This document shows, in pieces, positions 8,127 through 15,671 of a stretch of DNA of 23,309 nt. Each line of letters starts with the position of its first letter. Position 1 is the stretch's first letter. This DNA is from Firmicutes bacterium CAG:238 (GTDB lineage: Bacteria > Bacillota > Clostridia > Peptostreptococcales > Anaerovoracaceae): the NCBI GenBank assembly GCA_000435615.1, contig FR881986.1, forward strand, positions 1-23,309. The letters run 5' to 3'. Made by a program: the position numbers and the translations under genes. The notes under the pieces are model-generated. The model did not search any database. It was not told the origin of the DNA and saw nothing but the letters and a program-made list of their open reading frames with translations.

Positions 8127-8166
8127 GACTTAGTTAAAAAAATCAAAGAGGTTAGGAGGTGTCTCC

Positions 8167-8895
8167 ATGGGAAGACACGGTACAATCGCAGGCAGAAAGG
8201 CCGCACAGGACTCAAAAAGAGCCGCAATGTTTACAAAATACGCAAGAGCAATCACAGTAGCAGCTAAGGCCGGTGGAGATCCTGAGTACAATGCAACATT
8301 AAGACTGGCAATCGAAAAAGCGAAAGCAATTTCAATGCCTAATGATAACATCACAAGAGCAATCAAGAAGGGAACCGGAGAACTTGCCGGTGAAACATAT
8401 GAAGAACTGAGCTTTGAGGGCTACGGAGTAGGCGGAGTTGCAGTTATCGTAGAAGCTCTTACAGACAACACAAACAGAACGACTTCTTCCGTAAGATCGA
8501 CATTTGATAAATACGGCGGAAACCTCGGAACTCCGGGATGCGTGTCCTACATGTTCTCAAGAAAGGGCATTATCTTAATCGAAAAGACAGATGCCATTGA
8601 TGAGGATGCTTTAATGGAAGCCGCTCTCGAGGCAGGTGCTGACGACATGATCGTTCACGATGACAGCTTTGAAATCATTACAGATCCTTCGGCATACACG
8701 GATGTACATCATGCAATTTCCGAAGCGGGATATGAAATCGTGGAATCCGATGTTGAATATGTTCCTTCCATGGAAGCAGCACCGAAAGATGAACATGATA
8801 TCAAGAAGCTTGCAAAGATGATTGAACTTCTTGAGGACAATGACGATGTTCAGAAGGTATACACAAATTGTTCCATAGACCTTGAAGTGGAATAA
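8167..8895 (+). CDS. yebC: YebC/PmpR/TACO1 family protein
   Basis: The 242-residue product has the conserved N-terminal RKAAQDSKRAAMFTKYAR helix region and the AIEKAKAISMPNDNITRAIKKG segment. The central EGYGVGGVAVIVE, NRTTSSVRSTF and NLGTPGCVSYMF blocks that define YebC follow. Bacterial members were first described as DNA-binding regulators (PmpR). Mitochondrial TACO1 and several bacterial homologues have since been linked to translation, notably at proline-rich stretches. I therefore call it by family, not by regulator function. The usual MAGHSKW start is replaced here by MGRHGTI. The ATG at 8167 has AGGAGGT at 8154-8160. The site GGAG (8155-8158) can pair with CTCC (8163-8166), just before the start codon. 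The gene has its own consensus promoter, and no terminator follows it before the structured RNA region. Confidence 0.93.
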   Translation: MGRHGTIAGRKAAQDSKRAAMFTKYARAITVAAKAGGDPEYNATLRLAIEKAKAISMPNDNITRAIKKGTGELAGETYEELSFEGYGVGGVAVIVEALTDNTNRTTSSVRSTFDKYGGNLGTPGCVSYMFSRKGIILIEKTDAIDEDALMEAALEAGADDMIVHDDSFEIITDPSAYTDVHHAISEAGYEIVESDVEYVPSMEAAPKDEHDIKKLAKMIELLEDNDDVQKVYTNCSIDLEVE

Positions 8896-8923
8896 TTACA
8901 TAGAATAAGGTCAAAATAAAACC

Positions 8924-9105
8924 AATCCTAGGTTATGCGTTAAGGAAACATAATTGAACCTACAATTTTTGAACGGGAATCCGGGTTTCGCGTGCGTTAT
9001 GTCAGGCCTCCTTCGAGTGGAAGACAGAAGCAGGAGAACAGGGCACCCACCTATCGGAAGATAGGGCGTCAATTATATCCTTAACGGTAATTTGGGATTT
9101 TATTT
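8924..9105 (+). ncRNA. ssrS: Probable 6S RNA
   Basis: The gap after yebC folds into a long closed rod. CGTTAAGGA (8938-8946) pairs with TCCTTAACG (9078-9086), TAATTGA (8951-8957) with TCAATTA (9069-9075), and AATCC (8924-8928) with GGATT (9095-9099). Inside lies an open bubble. Its 3' side carries a short hairpin, CCTATC-GGAA-GATAGG (9050-9065), directly after CAC. Beyond the bubble is a terminal arm in which GTGC (8992) pairs with GCAC (9043) and CTCCT (9008) with AGGAG (9032). This layout, including the small hairpin on the 3' side of the bubble, is that of 6S RNA, which binds the sigma-A RNA polymerase holoenzyme by mimicking an open promoter. A T-rich stretch at 9098-9106 could end transcription. 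The ends are estimates, no clear promoter was found, and identification rests on fold only. Confidence 0.7.
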
Positions 9106-9133
9106 TGCATGAAACGAAAAAATAAGATATAAT
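9105..9133 (+). promoter_or_regulatory. Candidate promoter for the formate/nitrite channel operon
   Basis: TTGCAT at 9105-9110 and a perfect TATAAT at 9128-9133 are separated by 17 bases. The start would be near 9140, just upstream of the AAAGGAG ribosome site. The -35 box abuts the T-rich 3' end of the 6S-like RNA. Confidence 0.7.
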
Positions 9134-9155
9134 AAACACATCAAAGGAGACAGCA

Positions 9156-9977
9156 ATGAGACACTTAAAACCCGTTGAGATTTTAGATGAAATTGCAGCA
9201 TCAGGCATAGCAAAGACAAGCGGATCGTTCCGAAAACTTTTGATTCTGGGCATCATGGCAGGTGCCTATATTGCTTTTGCCGGAGCCGGAGCCAACATGG
9301 CAGCTTTCGGACTTCTGGGCGATGCCGAGACATTCGGCCTCGGAAAGCTTGTTTCGGGTGCGGTTTTCACCGGGGGACTCATTATGGTTGTCCTTGCCGG
9401 GGCGGAGCTTTTTACTGGAAATACCCTGATAACCGTTTCTGTGATGCAGAAGAAGACGAGCATTTCGAAGATGCTCAGAAATTGGGTAATCGTTTACATA
9501 GCAAATTTTATAGGTTCGCTCATTGTGTCAGCACTTGTATTTTATTCGGGCGGCCTGAATGCCGGTAACGGGTATCTGGGCGCAATGACTTTGCAAATTG
9601 CAGCAAACAAAGTAAATATGCCGTTTGTGAATTGTATTTTGAGTGGGATTTTGTGTAACTGGCTGGTATGTCTTGCGGTATGGATTTCAACCGGGGCTTC
9701 GGGAACCTGCGGCAAAATCGCGGGAATTTTCTTCCCGATTCTTCTTTTTGTGGTTGCGGGATACGAACACAGCGTAGCAAATATGTACTTCATATCTGCA
9801 GGGATTTTTGCAAAGACAAATGAACTTTTTGTTGCACTTAACGGTGCGGCAGATCTTTCAAACCTCACTTGGCTTGGAATGTTTACAAACAACCTGCTGC
9901 CGGTTACAATCGGAAACATCATCGGGGGCGTTGTTTTTGTTGCAATGGGATATATGCTTGCTTTAAAGGAAAGGTAA
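9156..9977 (+). CDS. Formate/nitrite transporter (FNT) family channel
   Basis: The 273-residue integral membrane protein has about six hydrophobic helices and both FNT signatures: AGAELFTGN at residues 81-89 and GYEHSVANM at 202-210. The latter contains the central pore histidine (H205), which protonates the transported anion. FNT proteins form pentamers that pass formate, nitrite, hydrosulfide or lactate-like monovalent anions. FocA, NirC and HSC types cannot be separated here. In a fermentative anaerobe formate is a plausible substrate, but no pyruvate formate-lyase or nitrite reductase gene is in the window to support it. The ATG at 9156 has AAAGGAG at 9143-9149. It is the first gene of a run with polA, which starts seven bases after its stop. 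The strain's specific substrate is unknown. Confidence 0.92.
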   Translation: MRHLKPVEILDEIAASGIAKTSGSFRKLLILGIMAGAYIAFAGAGANMAAFGLLGDAETFGLGKLVSGAVFTGGLIMVVLAGAELFTGNTLITVSVMQKKTSISKMLRNWVIVYIANFIGSLIVSALVFYSGGLNAGNGYLGAMTLQIAANKVNMPFVNCILSGILCNWLVCLAVWISTGASGTCGKIAGIFFPILLFVVAGYEHSVANMYFISAGIFAKTNELFVALNGAADLSNLTWLGMFTNNLLPVTIGNIIGGVVFVAMGYMLALKER

Positions 9978-9984
9978 TGTCATA

Positions 9985-12639
9985 ATGGAAAGAATTGTGA
10001 TAATCGATGGCAACAGTTTAATAAATCGTGCGTTTTATGCGATGCAAAGGCCGATGATTACGAAGGAAGGCATCTATACGCAGGGAATATACGGTTTTAT
10101 AAATATGCTCAACAAAATAGAGAGTGATTATGAACCTGAATATATCACCGTTGCATTTGACTTGAAAGCACCGACCTTCCGGCATCTCGAATACGATCAG
10201 TACAAGGCAGGGAGAAAACCCATGCCGCCGGAACTTGTCATGCAGATGCCGCTGCTGAAGGACGTTCTGCACGCAATGAACATAAAGACCCTTGAGCTTG
10301 AGGGCTTTGAGGCCGACGACATCATCGGCACCGTTGCACAAATCGCAGAGAAAGAAAATTTGGAGCCGCTGATTATTACAGGCGACCGGGATGCTTTGCA
10401 GCTTGCGACTGACAAAACGCAGATTCTCATAACCAAGAAAGGAATCAGCGACTTTGAACTTTATGATGACCAAAAAATGATGGAGCGCTACGGGCTTACA
10501 CCGACACAGTTTATTGATTTGAAAGGGCTGATGGGAGATTCGTCGGACAATATTCCGGGAATTCCGGGAGTGGGAGAAAAGACGGGAATCGCACTTCTCG
10601 AACAGTTCGGTTCGATAGAGAACATGCTTGCACATACGGATGAAATATCCAAAAAAGGATTGAGAAGCAAGGTGGAAGAAAATGCTCAGCTTGCGGTAAT
10701 GAGCAAACGGCTTGCAACCATCAACCGATTTGTGCCGATTGACCTTGATATCAAGGACCTTGAGCGAAAAACACCGGATTACAACCGATTAATCGAAATT
10801 TATACAAAACTTGAGTTTAACAGTTTCTTGAAGCGTCTCAAAGTTGAGGATACGGCAGAGAATGTGAAAGCGGAACCTCCGCAAATCAAGCTGACTGTTA
10901 TTGCGTCTGAGGGAGATCTTTCCAAACTGAACGCACTCAAAGGAAAAGACGAAGTATTCATAAAAGTTTTCAGCGATTACGCACATGTGAAGGAACCGCA
11001 GACACAAGGAATCTTTCTTATGTGCGAAGAGGAAGGTTTTTATGTCGATTGTCACAAAATCGATGTTTGTGCTGCAGCTGAACATTTGAACAAACTCACA
11101 TTGAATCTCATGGGACATGACATCAAGGATGATCTCTATGCACTTATGTTCCGCGGATATTCGAACTTCAAAACGGTGTTTGACACCGCAATTGCAGAGT
11201 ATGTTCTCGATGCCGCAAAAAACAAATATGATTTAAAGACTTTGGTACTTGAGATGCTTCATCTCCACCTGCCTGTATTTGAAGATTTTGTTTCTGCGGA
11301 TACACAGCAGATGGATATGTTTACGGATTTTACGGCAAAATATGCAGATTACGGTGCGATGTGCGGCGACATTGTATTTAAAATTTCCGGGCTGCAGAAG
11401 AAAAGAATCGAAGAGGAAAAGCTCTCAAATGTGTTTTACGAAATAGAAATTCCGCTGATTGAAGTTTTGGCATCCATGGAAGTCGAAGGTGTCAGAGCCG
11501 AAAGAGAATTCCTGAACGAATTCGGAAAGGAACTCAAGGAAAAAATAGAGCTTCTTGAAATCAAAATTTATGATCTGGCAGGGCGGACTTTTAATATTCA
11601 GTCCCCGATACAGCTTGGGGAGGTTCTTTTTGAAGATCTCAAGCTTCCTGCGGGCAAGAAAACAAAGAGGGGATACAGCACAGGGGCTGACATTCTTGAA
11701 AAAATCAAGGATAAGCATCCGATCGTACCGGCTGTGCTCGAGTTCCGAAACCTTACGAAGCTGAATTCCACCTATGTTGAGGGAATGAAGCCGCTTATCG
11801 CAGCCGATGAAAGGATACGGGCGCATTTTCAGCAGACGGTAACGACGACGGGCAGAATCAGCTGCACGGAGCCGAATCTGCAGAATATACCGATCCGGCA
11901 GGAACTTGGCAGAAATCTGCGAAAAGCTTTTACGGCCTCGGAAGATCATATCTTGGTCGGAGCGGACTATTCACAAATTGAATTGCGCGTCCTGGCACAC
12001 CTTTCGCAGGATGAAAGCCTTATTGAAGCTTTCAATAACGGAGAAGACATTCACAGAACCACGGCATCGCGTGTCCTGGGCGTTCCGCCGGAGGAAATCA
12101 CTCCGCTTGACAGAAGCCGGGCAAAAGCCGTGAACTTCGGCGTAATATACGGAATGAGCGGGTTTGGTCTCAGCGAAGAACTGCATATAAGCCGCAAGGA
12201 AGCAGAGGACTACATTCATGCCTACTTTGCAAAGCATAGCAAAGTAAAGGAATATATGGATGAGCAGATAAAAATCTGCAAAGAAACCGGCTTTGCCACA
12301 ACCATGATGGGCAGAAAAAGAGCAATTCACGAAATCAATGCTTCTTCTTACATGGTACGCCAGCTCGGAGAACGGCTGGCAATGAATACGCCGATACAAG
12401 GGAGTGCTGCGGATATCATCAAACTTGCCATGATAAATGTGTACAAGGAACTCAAGGCAGCGCATCCGGACTCCAAGCTGATTCTTCAGGTGCACGATGA
12501 GCTGATTATCGATGCGTCCTCTGCCGAAGAAAAGGCAATAAAAGAACTGCTGACAAGAAATATGGAAAATGCCGTGAAACTTTCGGTTAAACTTTCTGCG
12601 GAACTGAACACGGGAAATACATGGTATGAATTGAAATAG
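9985..12639 (+). CDS. polA: DNA polymerase I
   Basis: Pol I removes RNA primers and fills gaps in replication and repair. The 884-residue product begins with a 5' nuclease domain (IIDGNS near residues 6-11, GDRDALQLA at 133-141, helix-hairpin-helix GIPGVGEKT at 192-200). The degenerate middle domain lacks the catalytic DxE pair and the YxxxD of an active 3'-5' exonuclease. The polymerase domain has motif A (ADYSQIELR, D661), motif B (K714 to Y722 in the O-helix, NFGVIYG) and motif C (VHDE, D838-E839). Loss of proofreading residues is usual in many Firmicutes Pol I enzymes and in Taq. A ribosome site (AAAGGAAAGG) lies inside the end of the preceding channel gene, indicating an operon. The stop codon abuts coaE. 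Length and motifs are complete. Confidence 0.97.
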   Translation: MERIVIIDGNSLINRAFYAMQRPMITKEGIYTQGIYGFINMLNKIESDYEPEYITVAFDLKAPTFRHLEYDQYKAGRKPMPPELVMQMPLLKDVLHAMNIKTLELEGFEADDIIGTVAQIAEKENLEPLIITGDRDALQLATDKTQILITKKGISDFELYDDQKMMERYGLTPTQFIDLKGLMGDSSDNIPGIPGVGEKTGIALLEQFGSIENMLAHTDEISKKGLRSKVEENAQLAVMSKRLATINRFVPIDLDIKDLERKTPDYNRLIEIYTKLEFNSFLKRLKVEDTAENVKAEPPQIKLTVIASEGDLSKLNALKGKDEVFIKVFSDYAHVKEPQTQGIFLMCEEEGFYVDCHKIDVCAAAEHLNKLTLNLMGHDIKDDLYALMFRGYSNFKTVFDTAIAEYVLDAAKNKYDLKTLVLEMLHLHLPVFEDFVSADTQQMDMFTDFTAKYADYGAMCGDIVFKISGLQKKRIEEEKLSNVFYEIEIPLIEVLASMEVEGVRAEREFLNEFGKELKEKIELLEIKIYDLAGRTFNIQSPIQLGEVLFEDLKLPAGKKTKRGYSTGADILEKIKDKHPIVPAVLEFRNLTKLNSTYVEGMKPLIAADERIRAHFQQTVTTTGRISCTEPNLQNIPIRQELGRNLRKAFTASEDHILVGADYSQIELRVLAHLSQDESLIEAFNNGEDIHRTTASRVLGVPPEEITPLDRSRAKAVNFGVIYGMSGFGLSEELHISRKEAEDYIHAYFAKHSKVKEYMDEQIKICKETGFATTMMGRKRAIHEINASSYMVRQLGERLAMNTPIQGSAADIIKLAMINVYKELKAAHPDSKLILQVHDELIIDASSAEEKAIKELLTRNMENAVKLSVKLSAELNTGNTWYELK

Positions 12640-12648
12640 GTGCGAAGG

Positions 12649-13272
12649 ATGAAGATAATCGGACTTACGGGAGGAATCGGAAGCGGCAAATCTACGGCTT
12701 CCGACTATCTGAAAAAGAAAGACTGCTTAATCATAGACGCTGACAAAACAGCAAGACAGCTTACGGAAAAGGGAAGCCCGTATCTTGCTATGTTACGGGA
12801 GACCTTCGGAGATGACTTCTTCTTTGATGATGGGGAACTTAACAGGAAAAAACTAGGAAGATATATTTTTGCGCGTCCCGAAAAAAAAGCGGTTTTAGAA
12901 AGAATCGTAACGGATGCGGTTATCGAACGGACGCTTGATACAATTGAGCATCTGAAACAAAACGGTTTCAAAGGTATTGCCGTTTTGGACGCACCGCTTC
13001 TTTTTGAGTGCGGGATGCAGAAGTATATGGATGAGAGCTGGCTCGTAAAGGCAGAACCGGACATCGTAACCGAGCGAGTAAAAAAACGTGACGACATGAC
13101 CGATGAGGAAATCAAAGGAAGAATTGCGGGACAGATGCCACTGAGCGAAAAGGAAACCATTGCGGATCGAATCATCGACAATTCAGGGAATTTGGACGAT
13201 TTGTATCTGCAATTGGACAGAGAACTCGACAGATTAAAGAATGGGGAAGATGACAATGTCAAAAATCATTAA
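12649..13272 (+). CDS. coaE: Dephospho-CoA kinase
   Basis: CoaE catalyses the last step of coenzyme A synthesis, phosphorylating the 3'-hydroxyl of dephospho-CoA with ATP in the cytoplasm. The 207-residue product starts MKIIGLTGGIGSGKS, with the P-loop at residues 8-15. It also has the family's ADK segment, the LDAPLLFECGM acceptor region, and the R-x4-R pattern around VTERVKKRD and GRIAGQMP. The frame is open to a GTG at 12640, right after the polA stop. The ATG at 12649 was preferred because family members begin at this methionine. The only purine-rich site (GAAGG) touches that ATG, so neither start has a well-spaced ribosome site and translation may be coupled to polA termination. Its last codons overlap the upstream part of the next frame. 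Confidence 0.93.
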   Translation: MKIIGLTGGIGSGKSTASDYLKKKDCLIIDADKTARQLTEKGSPYLAMLRETFGDDFFFDDGELNRKKLGRYIFARPEKKAVLERIVTDAVIERTLDTIEHLKQNGFKGIAVLDAPLLFECGMQKYMDESWLVKAEPDIVTERVKKRDDMTDEEIKGRIAGQMPLSEKETIADRIIDNSGNLDDLYLQLDRELDRLKNGEDDNVKNH

Positions 13273-14863
13273 CTTTATTAAAAAAAGATGGATATGGATA
13301 CTGGCCGTGCTGTTGCTTTTTGCGGTGATTGTTTCCAGTATCGAGATATACAAGGAAGAAGTGCTCAATATAGACCCTGACATCAAATATAAGCAGAAGA
13401 GTACTTTGTATTTTGCTGCGGAGCGGTTTGACACGCTTAACCCGATTGTATCGCAAAGTGAAGATGTGTATTATATTTCAAAACTCCTTTACGACAGCCT
13501 GTTTGACTTTGACGATAATATGAATGCGACACCAGAACTTGTTGAAAAATACACAGTTGATACGGAAAAAGCATCAGTATACATTAAACTGAAAAAGGGC
13601 GTAAAATGGCATTCGGGAAAGGTTCTGAAGTCAGACGATGTAAGGTTCACGGTGAATGCTGTAAAGCAAGCAGGAAGCAAGTCGCCCTACTATGAAAAAT
13701 GCTCAAGAATCATGTATGTCAATGTCAAGAATAACAGGGAATTTACGATTTTCTTCAACAATAATTACAATTGTTCGCTTGATATTTTGACGTTTCCGAT
13801 TGTTCCTTCCGCAGGATACAGTACGCCGTATCAGTTTGTAACCGACACCGACGGTTTTAAACCGGTCGGCACGGGAATGTACATGTATTCTTCGTATGAT
13901 TATCTGAAGAAATTAAAACTGAAACCAAACAAAGATTATTATGCGGATGAAGTTACAAATAAAATTCAAGTTAACATTCTGCCGGACGCTTCCTACAAAT
14001 CTTCACTTACGGAGATCAATGAGGTAACATGTTATATCGACAAGTCTACCGACCGGTACTCAATTGTAAAGGACAAAAAGCTTAACATGTACGATATGAT
14101 ATCGGGGCAGGTTGAGTTTGTGGTGTTCAACACCAAGAAGCCTTATCTCGCATCGAAAGAGGTGAGAAAAGCTATCGCTTACGGAATTGATACGGAAAGG
14201 ATAATAAGAAAATCATACGCATCCGATGCGGTTTTGACAGATTCACTCTATTATCCGAATTTCCTTGGGGTTTTGGATACGGGCGGCATGAATGAGTATG
14301 ATTACGATAAGGCATCGCAAATGCTTACCAAAGCGGCAATAAAGGACTTCGACGGTGACGGATTTCTTGAGGATGTATACGGTAATCGAATCACGCTTAC
14401 CATACTCGTAAAAAAATCCAACGCGCAGAGAGTGTCGGCATGCAAAAATATCGCAAAAAATATGGAAACTCTTGGTTTTAAAGTTGATGTTAAAGCCCTT
14501 CCTTCCAATCAGTATAAGCAAGCCATGGCTTCAAGGAATTTTGACTTGCTTGTTGCCGGATGCGATATGGAGGAGACCTATGATCTAAGAGAGTTCTTTA
14601 ACGGCAAAAATGACTGGGGCTATTACAATGCAGAATTGCTTACAAAGTCAAGAGAACTTGAAAGGTTATATACGGAAGAAAAGCAGCAGCAGAAATACAC
14701 GCAGATGAAAGATGCACTTCTGGATGAAATGCCGTATTACGCATTATGTTACAAGAAGATGGGTTTGGTTGGAATCTCAACTTTTACAGCGGATAAGCTT
14801 CCGACGTTCAACAATATATATAAAAATTGCAATACATGGAGCTGGAAAGAGCGGGAAAACTGA
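13256..14863 (+). CDS. Membrane-anchored ABC-type solute-binding protein, family 5 (OppA/DppA-like)
   Basis: The product of 535 residues has an N-terminal KK-R-rich stretch and one hydrophobic segment (about residues 12-28). The body is typical of SBP_bac_5 proteins: LNPIVSQSEDVYYISKLLYDSLF, the LKKGVKWHSGKVLKSDDVRFT block and the later VRKAIAYGIDTERI block. Such proteins bind peptides, nickel or other solutes outside the membrane for an ABC importer. There is no lipobox cysteine near the end of the hydrophobic segment, so it probably stays attached by an uncleaved or signal-peptidase-I-type anchor instead of a lipid. No permease or ATPase genes are nearby. Three in-frame ATGs exist (13241, 13250, 13256); the last was chosen because GGGGAAG (13243-13249) is six bases upstream. 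It overlaps the end of coaE and is probably in its operon. The substrate is unknown. Confidence 0.87.
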   Translation: MSKIINFIKKRWIWILAVLLLFAVIVSSIEIYKEEVLNIDPDIKYKQKSTLYFAAERFDTLNPIVSQSEDVYYISKLLYDSLFDFDDNMNATPELVEKYTVDTEKASVYIKLKKGVKWHSGKVLKSDDVRFTVNAVKQAGSKSPYYEKCSRIMYVNVKNNREFTIFFNNNYNCSLDILTFPIVPSAGYSTPYQFVTDTDGFKPVGTGMYMYSSYDYLKKLKLKPNKDYYADEVTNKIQVNILPDASYKSSLTEINEVTCYIDKSTDRYSIVKDKKLNMYDMISGQVEFVVFNTKKPYLASKEVRKAIAYGIDTERIIRKSYASDAVLTDSLYYPNFLGVLDTGGMNEYDYDKASQMLTKAAIKDFDGDGFLEDVYGNRITLTILVKKSNAQRVSACKNIAKNMETLGFKVDVKALPSNQYKQAMASRNFDLLVAGCDMEETYDLREFFNGKNDWGYYNAELLTKSRELERLYTEEKQQQKYTQMKDALLDEMPYYALCYKKMGLVGISTFTADKLPTFNNIYKNCNTWSWKEREN

Positions 14864-14901
14864 TTTCCTCAAAAAATGTGAAGATATGATGAAAAAAATA
14901 T

Positions 14902-14930
14902 TTGTAATACTGCGGTTTATGTGATATAAT
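14902..14930 (+). promoter_or_regulatory. Candidate promoter for tRNA-Leu and yajC
   Basis: TTGTAA at 14902-14907 and a perfect TATAAT at 14925-14930 are separated by 17 bases. The predicted start near 14937 is about 29 bases before the mature tRNA 5' end. A second TATAAT at 14943-14948 has no good -35 partner. Confidence 0.65.
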
Positions 14931-14965
14931 CGAACCGTTGCATATAATACGCAACCGATAATTCC

Positions 14966-15052
14966 GCCGGCGTGATGGAATTGGCAGACGTGCGGGACTC
15001 AAAATCCCGTGGTGGCAACACCGTATGGGTTCGACCCCCATCGCCGGCACCA
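14966..15052 (+). tRNA. tRNA-Leu, anticodon CAA
   Basis: The 87-base tRNA has a seven-base acceptor stem (GCCGGCG, 14966-14972, with CGCCGGC, 15042-15048), discriminator A at 15049 and an encoded CCA at 15050-15052. The anticodon stem CGGGA/TCCCG encloses loop CTCAAAA with anticodon CAA at 15000-15002, reading UUG codons. A long variable arm (TGGTGGCAACACCGT region) confirms a class II tRNA such as tRNA-Leu. The T arm has the usual GGTTCGACCCC sequence. It lies just upstream of yajC, so both can be on one transcript. Confidence 0.95.
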
Positions 15053-15081
15053 TTATACTTGCTCGAGAGGAGAGTTGTTTT

Positions 15082-15498
15082 ATGAATTATAACACATTAA
15101 TTAATCTGTTACCGATTGTTTTGTTATTTGTACTGATGTATTTCTTAATGATCAGACCACAGAAGAAGAAGGACAAGCAGATTAAAGATATGAGAAACAG
15201 CCTTACTGTAGGAGATGAAATCATAACGATAGGCGGTCTTTGCGGCAAAATTGTTAAGACTAAGGACGAAACCATTGTTGTTCAGGCAGGAGCAGACAAA
15301 GTTAAGTTCGAGATGATGAGATGGGCAGTTTCGACTGTTACAAAAGAATCCACAAAGCGTGGAATGCAGGACAACTTCGAGGATGATGACGAACCGAAGA
15401 AAGTTATGCCTAAGAAGCTCAGAAAATCTTCCGACATTGAAGAAGCTGAGGCTAAAGAACCTGAAACTAAGGAAGCAAAGGTTTTCGACGAAGAATAA
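15082..15498 (+). CDS. yajC: Preprotein translocase accessory subunit YajC
   Basis: YajC is a small single-span membrane protein that associates with SecDF and YidC beside the SecYEG channel. The 138-residue product has one N-terminal hydrophobic helix (about residues 6-24) followed by the hallmark MIRPQKKKDKQ and then LTVGDEIITIGGLCGKIV, which define the family. The last 45 residues or so are highly charged and low in complexity, making it somewhat longer than the common 85-110-residue forms. The frame is open through the tRNA to 15025, but the true start is the ATG at 15082, which has GAGAGGAG at 15065-15072. It is separated from secDF by a strong terminator, though the two act together. 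Confidence 0.95.
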   Translation: MNYNTLINLLPIVLLFVLMYFLMIRPQKKKDKQIKDMRNSLTVGDEIITIGGLCGKIVKTKDETIVVQAGADKVKFEMMRWAVSTVTKESTKRGMQDNFEDDDEPKKVMPKKLRKSSDIEEAEAKEPETKEAKVFDEE

Positions 15499-15519
15499 TA
15501 CATAAAACGCATTTTAATC

Positions 15520-15552
15520 GACCCCGAGAAATCGGGGTCTTTTGATTTTTTT
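15520..15552 (+). terminator. Strong intrinsic terminator after yajC
   Basis: GACCCCGA (15520-15527) pairs perfectly with TCGGGGTC (15532-15539) around a GAAA tetraloop, followed by TTTT, GA and seven T. It is a textbook terminator. Confidence 0.95.
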
Positions 15553-15574
15553 GTTGAAAAATACACATTTGTGC

Positions 15575-15603
15575 TTGTATATTCCGACAAAAAGTAGTAA
15601 AAT
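15575..15603 (+). promoter_or_regulatory. Candidate promoter for the secDF-rel-dtd-hemZ-hisS operon
   Basis: TTGTAT at 15575-15580 and TAAAAT at 15598-15603 are 17 bases apart. The start near 15610 gives a leader of about 62 bases. A closer TATAAT at 15651 has only a weak TTAGTG at -35. Confidence 0.55.
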
Positions 15604-15617
15604 GTAATGTAAAATAA

Positions 15618-15638
15618 AATGCCCATATTAGTGGCATT
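15618..15638 (+). other. Small hairpin in the secDF leader
   Basis: AATGCC (15618-15623) and GGCATT (15633-15638) form a 6-bp inverted repeat around a nine-base loop, in the leader between the predicted promoter and the secDF ribosome site. No U-tract follows. It might stabilise or regulate the message, but it is short enough to be chance. Confidence 0.3.
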
Positions 15639-15671
15639 GACAGATTTTTCTATAATGAGAGGTTTTAAAAA

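Noticed and set aside
8092..8153. Inverted repeat AACCTCTT and AAGAGGTT as a terminator for the activase gene
   Set aside because: The arms are 46 bases apart, enclose a consensus promoter and are not followed by a U-tract.
8924..9105. SRP RNA, tmRNA or RNase P RNA for the gap after yebC
   Set aside because: The SRP GGAAGGAAGCAGCC-type core, a tmRNA tag frame and the P RNA core sequences are absent, and the length is too short for tmRNA or P RNA. The closed rod with bubble and 3' hairpin fits 6S RNA better.
14854..14868. GGAAA-ACTGA-TTTCC hairpin after the solute-binding protein as a terminator
   Set aside because: The stem is only five base pairs, mostly A-T, and an A-rich stretch, not a T run, follows.
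15637..15656. TTGACA with TATAAT before secDF as a promoter
   Set aside because: Only eight bases separate the two boxes, far from the 16-18 needed, despite both being perfect consensus.
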